From positions 186,001-250,000 of the forward strand of contig QMIT01000001.1 of assembly GCA_024434115.1 (NCBI GenBank): a DNA stretch of 64,000 bases, written 5' to 3'. Below are positions 34,601 through 42,028 of the stretch, in pieces. The first letter of the stretch is position 1. Every line of letters starts with the position of its first letter. The notes under the pieces are model-generated. The model was not told where the DNA came from. It worked only from the letters and a program-made list of their open reading frames with translations, and searched no databases. The position numbers and the translations under genes were made by a program. This stretch comes from Chloroflexota bacterium (GTDB taxonomy: Bacteria > Chloroflexota > Anaerolineae > Aggregatilineales > J027).

Positions 34601-35321
34601 CGGCGTCCCAAGTAGCGGCGTCAGCAGGCAGCAAAATAACGGGATGTACCACCCCGATGGTCATTGGGATGCTGATCGCTGGTGTCATCATCAACCGGAC
34701 AGGCCGACGAATAGCCAAAGTTTGGCGAATTTCAGCGGCGAGTTCGTTAATGCCTTGTGGCACTTCTAGGACATAGGCATGGACGTGGGTCGTCACTCGT
34801 CGAAATTTCCCATAGTGGCGAATTCCTATCCACAGAATACCGACAGCGCCGATTGCCCATACTGTCAGCAGCAGCGTTGCAAAATTCGGCCACACGATGC
34901 GAGTATCAGGCCGCTTATCGGTGTTTGGTTGACTTGCGAGAGTTGGTATTATGGATGCGCCAGACGAATTGCTGACCGTCGTCACATGTGGATCGGCATC
35001 AGTTTGATTGTTGGTAGCCGGAAGTAAAGGATTGACGGTTGGACGTATAAAAGGATTAAATGAAGTGCCCTTATTGCCATCCCGATAAGGGGCGTCTGTC
35101 GCTGAAGGCTTAGTTGGCAATGCCACGTTCCAGTGCGGTGCGATCATCACAAAAGCGGGCATTAACAAGGCTGCACACATCGCCAGCACCCAGACCCAAT
35201 GACGCAGCGCCGCCGAAGAACGACGCAACAGCAGTGAGGCAATCCCGGCGACCATCAAGACAAACGTCACACGCAGGGCGATCATACCCGTAAATTCCAA
35301 GAGTTCAGGGTTCAGCTTCAT
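31614..35321 (-). CDS. BlaR1-like M56 metalloprotease fused to two solute-binding domains
   Basis: 1235 aa. Hydrophobic helices lie near residues 12-32, 42-62, 147-168, about 258-282 and 362-381. The M56 zinc protease motif H249-E-S-I-H253 and the downstream ligand region E290-N-A-C-D are intact, so it should be an active BlaR1/MecR1-type protease. In BlaR1 the extracellular C-terminus is a penicillin-binding domain. Here it is replaced by two tandem family-1-type ABC solute-binding domains, about residues 399-790 (ITLTVGLPEDF, FEAAHPGVKVILR, WALPTMLDPVFVSYN) and 808-1235 (VALQFHLLNN, YPLAIQPELMWVDTSF), joined by the Pro-rich linker PPEAPPVEVPPG. The BlaI-family repressor gene ends 2 bases before its ATG. 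Inference: sugar or oligosaccharide binding outside activates intramembrane proteolysis of BlaI. The start has GAGG 7 bases upstream. Confidence 0.85.
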   Translation of the reverse strand: MKLNPELLEFTGMIALRVTFVLMVAGIASLLLRRSSAALRHWVWVLAMCAALLMPAFVMIAPHWNVALPTKPSATDAPYRDGNKGTSFNPFIRPTVNPLLPATNNQTDADPHVTTVSNSSGASIIPTLASQPNTDKRPDTRIVWPNFATLLLTVWAIGAVGILWIGIRHYGKFRRVTTHVHAYVLEVPQGINELAAEIRQTLAIRRPVRLMMTPAISIPMTIGVVHPVILLPADAATWDAERRRVVLLHESIHIARWDALLGWLSLFVVALHWFNPLAWVATRRLAIESENACDDRVLQLGTAGPDYAAHLVAIAQNFLGSLHHKSLVTPGLAQMTQIGNLPSRVHAILDKQRQRNTSRWQKALGLLLVLSLITPVATIVGGQNAPITQPKRAYADDAITLTVGLPEDFLNSFDRTRLSLDKFEAAHPGVKVILRRDDSGWLENPAPSDPEAYLNDISDFADTADVVFIWTNEYLNPIATRAGMFLDLAPAIAVDPDAYSGRYFPAAWSSYQWDGGMWALPTMLDPVFVSYNRPAFDAAGLTYPDENWTMDQYVAAARTLTTTSENGVTTPGLSGDPTFLFQALLGRPLDNMLTLGDSTSFAWDNDLLALAETWVTLAMEGAASIAPSYEMFSPIQIGGSWALQGDYTSPDDDEDWSAALLPNGFGGLVNAPAFAVSAGTGSPELAYELAKHLSLINTYLETTPIAAMSAVLDEAGNPSFYFGKPEEQKAADLMAAENAMPLANRTMSGFLVQALFTSTENGGDLITALEEMRNRATEALVLAENLRPNLVLSIPPEAPPVEVPPGEVALQFHLLNNADSIRNMEQWVRAAAEFAEAEPDVFSVDLLTGYNIQEGQQVDCYVSDAAFFDLAPLDLAPLMAADPAFDADNFAPGIWDATRINGQTAAYPLAIQPELMWVDTSFMQQAGVNLPTGDWDITTFEEAIRTVKDQGLADSGMTTSFNQRLYLMMLIAAHGGLPIDYRTTPATIDLTNPQNLNAMQHVLDLVKQGYIEDDADGIPSSGDAPIRVQNPYGLDYLLLEPVTDATGMPYRPMLYPTGKDFTPIAYRVTSGYVSTNAQNAEACYRWLSFVAQQPGLVIGVPAQKSVLDNPATEAFYGSTVAQTWRDFHSRLESPNTLLIPVYWASNAKVETAAGVWINEAFTAYLNENTDLVAAMTQAQERIDTYTACLADLPELAETGTEGDWQAYFDATLDCAVGADPDIMSKEPFSYMYGSN

Positions 35322-35323
35322 GG

Positions 35324-35731
35324 TTATGCCTCATCATTTTCTGGATTTTCTTGGTTTTCTTGACGGGCTGCCTCAATCAATTGGGCCAACGCATCCAGTT
35401 CGTCTTTGGAGAGGTCTTCAGTAGAAATCAGTGCGGAGACCGCATTAGGAACTGAGCCGCCAAAAAACGTTTTGATGAGATGGCGTAGCGCAAAACGGCG
35501 CACCTTTTCTGGCTCGACAGTGGGGGCATAGAGATAGCGACCCCCTTCTTCACGGTGGGTCAAATGCCCCTTTTCCTCCAAGATTCGCAGCATCACCCGG
35601 ATACTCGAATTACCGGGAGGGTCGGGCAGCCGTTGTTGAATATCAGCAGCCGTGGCCTCACCGATCTCAAGGATGATGTCCATGATTTGGCGTTCGCGCC
35701 GAGAAAGCTGGTCATACATATTGTCAGCCAT
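35324..35731 (-). CDS. BlaI/MecI/CopY-family transcriptional repressor
   Basis: 135 aa. Winged helix at about residues 8-75 (LSRRERQIMDIILEIGEATAADIQQRL, SSIRVMLRILEEKGHLTHREEGGRYLYAP), followed by the helical dimerisation and protease-target region typical of BlaI and an acidic tail. AAGGA lies at ribosome-binding distance from the ATG at 35731. It is cotranscribed with the M56-SBP sensor (2-base gap), the same gene pair order as in many BlaI-BlaR1 loci. Three palindromes GCGAA-N4-TTCGC upstream are the likely operators. Confidence 0.92.
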   Translation of the reverse strand: MADNMYDQLSRRERQIMDIILEIGEATAADIQQRLPDPPGNSSIRVMLRILEEKGHLTHREEGGRYLYAPTVEPEKVRRFALRHLIKTFFGGSVPNAVSALISTEDLSKDELDALAQLIEAARQENQENPENDEA

Positions 35732-35807
35732 GCGTTTTTCCTTACGATGGGAGCGGGCAGGGCGATTTGTGTACAGTCATCCTGCCCACCCGATTCGGAA
35801 ACGTTCT

Positions 35808-35821
35808 GCGAAATTCTTCGC
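35808..35821. promoter_or_regulatory. Palindromic operator copy 1 (BlaI locus)
   Basis: GCGAA-ATTC-TTCGC, in the predicted 5' untranslated region of the blaI-like gene, directly abutting copy 2. Confidence 0.6.
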
Positions 35822-35835
35822 GCGAATTTTTTCGC
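35822..35835. promoter_or_regulatory. Palindromic operator copy 2 (BlaI locus)
   Basis: GCGAA-TTTT-TTCGC, at the predicted transcription start of the blaI-like gene (about 35835). Confidence 0.65.
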
Positions 35836-35841
35836 ATACAC

Positions 35842-35870
35842 AGCGTAACCCACCGAGCAATCTATGTCAA
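35842..35870 (-). promoter_or_regulatory. Promoter of the blaI-M56 operon
   Basis: Minus strand: TTGACA (35870-35865), a 17-bp spacer and TACGCT (35847-35842). It is bracketed by palindrome copy 3 upstream and copies 2 and 1 downstream. Confidence 0.6.
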
Positions 35871-35878
35871 GGGGGTGT

Positions 35879-35892
35879 GCGAATTTTTTCGC
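35879..35892. promoter_or_regulatory. Palindromic operator copy 3 (BlaI locus)
   Basis: GCGAA-TTTT-TTCGC, extended to TGCGAA/TTCGCA. It has the same 14-bp core as copy 2 and lies 8 bases upstream of the -35 box. Confidence 0.65.
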
Positions 35893-35957
35893 ATATGTCA
35901 GGAAATCGTATGCTGAAGGTTCTGCCCAAAGAGGTAGTGTCTCATTCAAATATTACG

Positions 35958-35975
35958 TTGTGAAATTTGTCACAA
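35958..35975. promoter_or_regulatory. CRP/FNR-type binding site upstream of NADH dehydrogenase
   Basis: TTGTGA-AATTTG-TCACAA, a perfect 6-bp inverted repeat matching the CRP consensus TGTGA-N6-TCACA. It is centred about 60.5 bp before the predicted start of the downstream gene. Confidence 0.55.
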
Positions 35976-36014
35976 TATACAACCCCAAAACTTTTTTCTC
36001 CTTGTGAGACCGTC

Positions 36015-36020
36015 TATACT
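36015..36020 (+). promoter_or_regulatory. -10 box of the NADH dehydrogenase promoter
   Basis: TATACT with no good -35 box (TTTTTT at 35992-35997), as expected for an activator-dependent promoter. Confidence 0.45.
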
Positions 36021-36056
36021 CAAAATATCTATGGCTATCCAAAGGGGGATATTGTC

Positions 36057-37394
36057 ATGAGTATGCAGCAGCATCGTGTTGTCATTATTGGTGGGGGTTT
36101 TGGAGGACTGAGTGCCGCCAAAAAGCTCAAAAAAACACCTACCCATGTTACCCTGATTGACCGCCGCAATTTCCACCTCTTCCAACCGCTACTTTATCAA
36201 GTCGCTACCGGGGCGCTCTCACCCGCCGATATTTCCTCACCTCTGCGTGGAATTTTGAAGAAGGCCGCAAATATCCAAGTCTTGATGGCCGAGGTTACGG
36301 ATATTGACCCGCAGGCTCGTGAAGTCGTCATGGGTGAAAAACGGGTCAGCTACGATTCCCTAATTATCGCCACCGGGGTGCGCCATCATTATTTTGGCAA
36401 CGACGAGTGGGAAGCCCATGCGCCGGGGCTAAAAACGATTGAAGATGCCACCAGCATTCGCAGTCGCATTCTTTCTGCCTTCGAGCGTGCCGAATTGGAA
36501 ACCAACTCGCAGCGGCGTCAAGCACTGCTAACCTTTGTCGTGGTAGGGGCTGGCCCAACTGGGGTAGAAATGGCTGGCGCGATTAGTGAAATTGCCCATC
36601 TAACCCTCAAAGATAATTTCCGCAACATCAACCCTGCCGACACACGCATTTTGTTGGTCGAAGGTGTCGAAAACGTCCTGCCGAGCTATCCTGTGTCTTT
36701 ATCCAAAAAGGCCCTGCATACCCTTCAAAATCACCATATCGAGGTGCGAACCCAATCCTTTGTCACCGATATTCAACCGGGGCGTGTTACGCTGAAACAT
36801 GGCGATCAACTGGAAACGATTGAGGTCGAAACCGTGTTATGGGCAGCAGGAGTATTGGCCTCACCACTGGGTAAGTTCTTAGCCGAAAAAGCTGGAGCTA
36901 CCCTCGACCGATTTGGACGGGTGATGGTGCAGCCAGATTTAACCATACCGGGCCATCCCGAAATTTTTGTCATCGGCGACCTTGCCCATCTGGAAATGGA
37001 TGGCAAACTGCTGCCGGGGGTTGCCCAAGTCGCCATTCAGGGTGGGGCATATGCGGCGAAGGTCATCCAAAAACGCTTGCAGGGTACGCCAATGGATAAG
37101 CCTTTTCGCTACACCAATTTCGGCAACTTGGCGACCATCGGGTGGTCATCGGCGGTAGCGGATTTACCCTTTAGAATACGCCTATGGGGATTTGTGGGTT
37201 GGTTGTTCTGGGTCTTTGTCCACCTGATGAAAATGGTCGAATTCGAAAACCGGGTGGTCATTTTTGTGCAGTGGGTCTTTAACTACTTCACCCGCAACCG
37301 CTCGGCTCGCCTGATTACCAATGAATGGCCTGTTGACCTAACTGCGACTGAAGCGGAGTCAACTTCCGCTAAATGGGTTGCCGAACCAGACTGA
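36057..37394 (+). CDS. ndh: Type II NADH dehydrogenase (NDH-2-like FAD oxidoreductase)
   Basis: 445 aa from the ATG at 36057, preceded by GGGGG; a longer in-frame start at 35967 would cover the promoter. FAD-binding VVIIGGGFGGLSAAK at residues 7-21, IDRRNFHLFQPLLYQVATG, then the NAD-binding FVVVGAGPTGVEMAGAISE and the second FAD motif FVIGDLAHLE. A C-terminal hydrophobic region (RIRLWGFVGWLFWVFVHLM) would attach it to the membrane. It transfers electrons from NADH to quinone without pumping protons. It is transcribed away from the blaI locus. Confidence 0.92.
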   Translation: MSMQQHRVVIIGGGFGGLSAAKKLKKTPTHVTLIDRRNFHLFQPLLYQVATGALSPADISSPLRGILKKAANIQVLMAEVTDIDPQAREVVMGEKRVSYDSLIIATGVRHHYFGNDEWEAHAPGLKTIEDATSIRSRILSAFERAELETNSQRRQALLTFVVVGAGPTGVEMAGAISEIAHLTLKDNFRNINPADTRILLVEGVENVLPSYPVSLSKKALHTLQNHHIEVRTQSFVTDIQPGRVTLKHGDQLETIEVETVLWAAGVLASPLGKFLAEKAGATLDRFGRVMVQPDLTIPGHPEIFVIGDLAHLEMDGKLLPGVAQVAIQGGAYAAKVIQKRLQGTPMDKPFRYTNFGNLATIGWSSAVADLPFRIRLWGFVGWLFWVFVHLMKMVEFENRVVIFVQWVFNYFTRNRSARLITNEWPVDLTATEAESTSAKWVAEPD

Positions 37395-37471
37395 CCAGCG
37401 ATGCTGTCGATAGGTGGAAGGCTTTGTATCCAAAGAATTCTCAAAGAGGTGAATTAGAGTTCTATTGGATG

Positions 37472-37578
37472 TGGGAATCAGGCTTGATTCCCATAAAAAC
37501 CCATGCTAAAATCCTAAATGAGCTAGGCTCAATTCTCATATCGAACGTTTCCTAGAAGTGGGCAGCCCCCACTTCTAG
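37472..37578 (+). other. Three consecutive hairpins in the ndh-nusA gap (candidate terminator and nusA leader)
   Basis: Hairpin 1: TGGGAATCA/TGATTCCCA (37472-37480, 37485-37493; 4-nt loop). Hairpin 2: TGAGC/GCTCA (37519-37523, 37527-37531). Hairpin 3: CTAGAAGTGGG/CCCACTTCTAG (37552-37562, 37568-37578; 5-nt loop) followed by TTGTTTAA, a poor T-tract. The 295-base gap 37395-37689 holds no convincing gene. The last hairpin may end ndh transcription or act in the nusA leader. Confidence 0.55.
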
Positions 37579-37689
37579 TTGTTTAAGGTCAGAATATTAA
37601 GTGTCCGCAGGAAGAATCTATCGCCGAAAAGTTGCCAGAAAATCACCCATTATCAGTGTTAGTCAATTTGTTGGAGTAAAGAAAGTGCC

Positions 37690-39657
37690 ATGAAGAGCGA
37701 TTTTACACTGGCATTCAATGAAATTTTAGAAACCCGTGCCCTTTCCAAAGAAGTCGTCCTAGAGGCGTTGGAACAGGCACTTGTTTCGGCTTATCGGCGA
37801 GATGCCAATATCGGGTCGAACCAGCAGCGGATTCAAGCACAAATTGACCCGACTGGCCGCCCCCAGATTTTTGTCGAAAAAGAAGTCGTGACCAGCATCG
37901 TAGACAACCGTACCGAAGTGCTGCTCGATGAAGCCCAGAAACAAGACCCCGATTGTAAAGTTGGGGATATGGTGATGGCCCCGGTCACTCCCACCAGCGC
38001 CAGCTTTGGCCGTATCGCTGCCCAGACCGCCAAGCAGGTGATTTTGCAGCGCATTCGAGAGGCGGAGCGCGATTCCCTCTATGACGAATTTATTGACCGT
38101 CAGGGTGATTTGGTGACGGGCACAGTCCAAAGCACCGCACATGGCGTGGTGACACTCAGCTTGGGTCGCGCCGAAGCCATTATGCCCAAACAACACCAGA
38201 TGCCCAACGAACGCTATAAGGCCCATGATAAAATTCGGGCCTATGTCGCCGAAGTGAACAAGAGTACACGTGGGCCGCAGATCATCGTTTCCCGTGCCCA
38301 CAAAGACATGCTGCGTCGCCTGTTGGAATACGAAGTGCCGGAAATCTATAACGGGCAGGTGGAAATCAAGAACATTGCGCGTGAAGCAGGGTATCGCAGC
38401 AAGGTGGCGGTAGCAGCTTTGCAAGAAGGCATTGACCCGGTGGGTGCATGTGTGGGGATGCGCGGGATGCGTATCCAAAACATCATCAAAGAACTGCATG
38501 ACGAGAAGATTGACGTTATTGAGTGGGACCCCGATCCCGCCCGATTTATCTCGAAGGCCCTATCTCCTGCCCGCGTAAGTGGGGTCTATCTGCACGAAGA
38601 TATTGACCAAGTGCGGACAGCCCTTGTGGTGGTGCCAGAAGATAATTTGTCACTGGCAATTGGCCGTGAAGGTCAAAATGCACGCTTGGCGGCCAAGCTA
38701 ACGGGCTGGCGTATTGACATCAAGAGTGTGACCGAAGCCGCGATTGAAAATGTGGCTGCCGTCAGTACCGCGCCTCTCAGCATTATGAAGATCAAGAACC
38801 GCGAATTGGTGGCCGAGGTGGAGCGTATCCTTGAAAAGAAACGCACCAATCGCCCGGTGAATCCTGAAGAATATACCACCCTGACCAATTTTGTGAATGT
38901 CGCGCAACGCTTGATCTTAGATCAGCGCGATGCCGTCAAGCGCGAACGCCAATCCCTCTTGGATTCAGTGCGTCCACTCGTGCCCGTCGAAGCCTTCAAC
39001 ATGCCGATTGCGGTTTTGGAACTGGCCGAAGATATTGTGAAGGCCCTCGGCAAAATCGAGACGGTTGGCGAATTGATGGTGCGTGTCTTAGCCGATGAAG
39101 AAGGTTTGGCGCGGATGTTGGCGGCGAATAAAGCTGGCGACGATGCGATGGAAGCCATTCAATATGCCCTTGACGACTTGGTAATTCCTGAAATCTTGCA
39201 GGCCCAAGAAGCCCCAGCCGAAGAACCTGTTCCCTCCGAGCCAGAAGTTGCCGAGCCTGCCCCAGTGATTGAGGCTGCCGCCGAAGGGGTGCAACCGGTG
39301 GTCGAAGAGGAAGAAGATGTGGTTCGTCCCGCCTTCCCCGACATGCCTGCGCTGGCAGCCGAAGAAGCGCCGCCCCGTGAAAAACGCCGTACTGATAAGA
39401 TCGCTGTGCCAGAAGTCGCAGAAACCCCGGTTGCTCCCGTTGAATGGGAAGAAGGATTCGAAGAAGTCGAGGGTGATGAGCGCTTGAGCGACAAGCGGTC
39501 TGGCCGCAAGAAGAAGTCGAAGACCAAGAAGCCCAAGCAAAGCCGTGTCCAATTGGTTTTTGATGAAGATATGGGCGAAGTCGTTGCCAAGCGCCGCCGC
39601 AAGGGTAACCGTGACCGGGGCGAATTTGATGAATTCGATACAGATGACAGTTTTTAG
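37690..39657 (+). CDS. nusA: Transcription termination/antitermination factor NusA, with long C-terminal extension
   Basis: 655 aa. N-terminal RNA-polymerase-binding domain (residues 1 to about 125), S1 domain (about 130-200: GDLVTGTVQSTAHGVVTLSLG), KH1 and KH2 (VACVGMRGMRIQNI-type GMRGMRIQNIIKEL, and AIGREGQNARLAAKLTGWRID). Beyond the usual core, a helical region is followed by an acidic Pro/Glu-rich stretch (about 520-600) and a highly basic end (RSGRKKKSKTKKPKQ, KRRRKGNRDR) ending in acidic residues. NusA modulates pausing, termination and antitermination. It heads the nusA-ylxR-infB cluster; no rimP precedes it. Confidence 0.96.
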   Translation: MKSDFTLAFNEILETRALSKEVVLEALEQALVSAYRRDANIGSNQQRIQAQIDPTGRPQIFVEKEVVTSIVDNRTEVLLDEAQKQDPDCKVGDMVMAPVTPTSASFGRIAAQTAKQVILQRIREAERDSLYDEFIDRQGDLVTGTVQSTAHGVVTLSLGRAEAIMPKQHQMPNERYKAHDKIRAYVAEVNKSTRGPQIIVSRAHKDMLRRLLEYEVPEIYNGQVEIKNIAREAGYRSKVAVAALQEGIDPVGACVGMRGMRIQNIIKELHDEKIDVIEWDPDPARFISKALSPARVSGVYLHEDIDQVRTALVVVPEDNLSLAIGREGQNARLAAKLTGWRIDIKSVTEAAIENVAAVSTAPLSIMKIKNRELVAEVERILEKKRTNRPVNPEEYTTLTNFVNVAQRLILDQRDAVKRERQSLLDSVRPLVPVEAFNMPIAVLELAEDIVKALGKIETVGELMVRVLADEEGLARMLAANKAGDDAMEAIQYALDDLVIPEILQAQEAPAEEPVPSEPEVAEPAPVIEAAAEGVQPVVEEEEDVVRPAFPDMPALAAEEAPPREKRRTDKIAVPEVAETPVAPVEWEEGFEEVEGDERLSDKRSGRKKKSKTKKPKQSRVQLVFDEDMGEVVAKRRRKGNRDRGEFDEFDTDDSF

Positions 39658-39682
39658 TAGTCAGTGTATTAAGTAGGGAAGG

Positions 39683-40015
39683 ATGAGCAAGCAGCAGCAA
39701 TCTCCACGCAAAAAAACTCCCCAGCGCACGTGTGTCGTTTGCCGCAAGGTAGATAACAAGCGGGCGTTGGTGCGCCTTGTCCGCACATTGGAAGATGGCG
39801 TACAGGTTGACCCTACGGGCAAGAAAAATGGGCGCGGGGCCTATATGTGCAATGATGTGGCTTGTTGGCAAGAACATCTGCATATCGAGAACCCTGAGCA
39901 GGCGTTTCAAATGGCCTTAAATGCGTTGGAGAAAGCACTCAAAACGACCTTGACACCTGAAGACCGAAACCGGATAAGAGCAGCGATGTTCCCGATGCAC
40001 GACGACCAGAGTTAA
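39683..40015 (+). CDS. ylxR: YlxR-family RNA-binding protein
   Basis: 110 aa. YlxR (DUF448) signatures: PQRTCVVCRKVDNKRALVRLVRT and GRGAYMCNDVACW with paired Cys. The family gene normally lies between nusA and infB, as here. YlxR is a nucleoid/RNA-associated regulator in other bacteria. The C-terminal helical tail is slightly longer than usual. Confidence 0.93.
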   Translation: MSKQQQSPRKKTPQRTCVVCRKVDNKRALVRLVRTLEDGVQVDPTGKKNGRGAYMCNDVACWQEHLHIENPEQAFQMALNALEKALKTTLTPEDRNRIRAAMFPMHDDQS

Positions 40016-40200
40016 GGGCGACCCCATTGACCACCTCCTTCAGACCGAGGGAGGTGCAAAATTCTGAGGAAGTACCCAGCACACGTCGCAGGGTCTCCGG
40101 GGAGTCGCCATCGCAAGTCTCGCGCAGCGAATTTTCTTCCCGGAGCAGTTATTGACCTGCGGCGTGTGTTGTTGTTTAAGTTTAGGAGGATTCCAGTTAT
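40016..40200 (+). other. Structured infB leader containing an anti-Shine-Dalgarno copy
   Basis: CACCTCC (40032-40038) pairs with GGAGGTG (40050-40056) across an 11-nt loop. The segment CACCTCCTT equals the usual 3' end of 16S rRNA and could instead pair with the infB Shine-Dalgarno AGGAGG (40184-40189). A second stem, CTCCGGG/CCCGGAG (40095-40101, 40139-40145), lies between them. No gene is seen here. Confidence 0.45.
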
Positions 40201-42003
40201 ATGACGCAACAAGAGCGACAAATTTTAAATGTGCCGGATTTTGTCACGGTACGTGAATTGGCTGAATTGATGCAAGTCAGCCCGATTGAAGTCATGAAAA
40301 AGTTGATTGCCAACGGTATCATGGCTTCGATCAATCAGCAGTTGGATTATGACACGGCTGCCATCATCATTGAAGAAATGAACTTCCAACCGCGCCCCCT
40401 GCGTGAAGTGCAGGAAGAGGAAAAACGCGCTGAGATGGAAGCGCAAAAACCCCAGTGGCGTAGGGAGTTGTATGGGACTGAAGAAGTTGCCCAGCTACAA
40501 CGCCGTCCCCCGGTGGTTACGATCTTGGGCCACGTAGATCATGGTAAGACCTCACTGCTCGACGTCATCCGCAAGACGAATGTGGCCGATGGTGAGGCGG
40601 GTGGGATTACGCAGGCCATTGGTGCCTATCAGACCGAATATAAAGGCCAGAAAATCACCTTTATTGATACCCCCGGTCACGAAGCCTTTACCGCGATGCG
40701 GGCACGTGGCGCACAGGGCGCGGACGTAGCGGTTTTGGTGGTCGCTGCCGACGACGGTGTGATGCCCACCACCCGCGAAGCCCTCAACCATGCCAAAGCT
40801 GCCGGGGTGCCGATTGTGGTGGCCCTCAACAAAGTGGATAAACCTAACGCCAATCCGGATTTGGTCAAACAAGAACTATCCGATGTTGGCCTAACTCCCG
40901 ATGAGTGGGGTGGGGACACACTGGTTGTTCCAGTTTCTGCCCGCAACAAAATGGGCCTCGAAAACCTGCTCGAAGCGATCTTGCTGGTCGCGGAAGAAGC
41001 CGAGATTGTGGCGAACCCCAAGAGCAAGGGCGGTGGGGTGGTTTTGGAAAGCCGCACTGAAAAAGGTCGTGGCCCATTGGCAACCCTGCTGGTGCAAAAT
41101 GGTACGCTGCATACCGGCGATATAGTTGTTGCCGGACTCTCTTATGGTCGCGTGAAATCCTTGTTTGACGAGCGTGGCCGTAAAGTAGATGAAGCACCGC
41201 CATCCTTCCCTGTGTCCGTCATGGGCTTGGATATTGCCCCACAGGTGGGGGATCGCTTTGAGGTTGTACCGAATATCAAAGCCGCCGCCAGCATTGCGGA
41301 TGGGCGTCGTCAGTTGGCCCAACAAGAGGCCAATGCACAGGCCGCCCCTGTGATGACATTGGAAGATTTCTTCAATCGGTTTAGACAGGGCGAAAACAAA
41401 GAACTGCTGCTGATTGTCAAAACCGATGTGCATGGCAGTTTGGAGCCTGTGGTCAATTCGTTGGAAGATTTGGCGTCGGATGAGGTCAAAGTACGGATTT
41501 TGCACGCCGATGTCGGTAACATCACCGAAAATGATGTCAATCTCGCCAGTGCTTCTCACGCGGTCATTATCGGCTTTAATAGCACTGCCGATATTGCCGC
41601 TGAACGGGTGGCCTCCTCAACCGGGGTAGACATTCGCACCTATGACATCATCTATAAGATGGTGGAAGATGTCGAAAAAGCTCTCAAAGGGATGCTCGAC
41701 CCGGTGTACGAAGACAAAGTTGTTGGTATGGCCGAAGTCCGCCAGATTTTCAACATCTCGCGGGTCGGTCAGATTGCCGGATGTTATGTCCGCACCGGTA
41801 CCATTCGACGCAAGTCCAAAGCGCGGGTGGTGCGGCGTGGCAAGATCGTCGCCGATGGCCTGACGATTGGCAGCCTCAAACATCTCAAAGACGATGTGCA
41901 AGAGGTACGTCAGGGCTTCGAATGTGGCGTGTCCCTTGATAAATTTAATGATTTCCAAGAAGGTGATCAGATTGAATTTTTGGTCAAGGAGCGCGTGAAC
42001 TAA
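40201..42003 (+). CDS. infB: Translation initiation factor IF-2 (short form)
   Basis: 600 aa. IF2 N-terminal motif (VRELAELMQVSPIEVMKKL) directly followed by the GTPase domain: G1 GHVDHGKTS, G2 GGITQAIGAY, G3 DTPGHEAFTAMRARG, G4 NKVDK. Domains II, III and IV complete the factor (MAEVRQIF, AGCYVRTG). It delivers fMet-tRNA to the 30S subunit. It lacks the long repeat-rich N-terminal extension of E. coli IF-2. AGGAGG lies 11 bases before the ATG. Confidence 0.97.
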   Translation: MTQQERQILNVPDFVTVRELAELMQVSPIEVMKKLIANGIMASINQQLDYDTAAIIIEEMNFQPRPLREVQEEEKRAEMEAQKPQWRRELYGTEEVAQLQRRPPVVTILGHVDHGKTSLLDVIRKTNVADGEAGGITQAIGAYQTEYKGQKITFIDTPGHEAFTAMRARGAQGADVAVLVVAADDGVMPTTREALNHAKAAGVPIVVALNKVDKPNANPDLVKQELSDVGLTPDEWGGDTLVVPVSARNKMGLENLLEAILLVAEEAEIVANPKSKGGGVVLESRTEKGRGPLATLLVQNGTLHTGDIVVAGLSYGRVKSLFDERGRKVDEAPPSFPVSVMGLDIAPQVGDRFEVVPNIKAAASIADGRRQLAQQEANAQAAPVMTLEDFFNRFRQGENKELLLIVKTDVHGSLEPVVNSLEDLASDEVKVRILHADVGNITENDVNLASASHAVIIGFNSTADIAAERVASSTGVDIRTYDIIYKMVEDVEKALKGMLDPVYEDKVVGMAEVRQIFNISRVGQIAGCYVRTGTIRRKSKARVVRRGKIVADGLTIGSLKHLKDDVQEVRQGFECGVSLDKFNDFQEGDQIEFLVKERVN

Positions 42004-42028
42004 GCGTATTCAAGGAAGGAGAAACGCC

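Noticed and set aside
37373..37555. 60-aa plus-strand ORF after the NADH dehydrogenase
   Set aside because: It starts inside ndh, runs through hairpin 1 and resembles no protein; no ribosome-binding site was found.
37759..38499. 246-aa antisense ORF inside nusA
   Set aside because: Shadow of the strongly conserved nusA frame; composition is His/Phe/Cys-rich without domain signatures.
38996..39910. 304-aa antisense ORF spanning the nusA end and ylxR
   Set aside because: Runs across two real genes; Arg/His/Pro-rich shadow of the low-complexity nusA tail.
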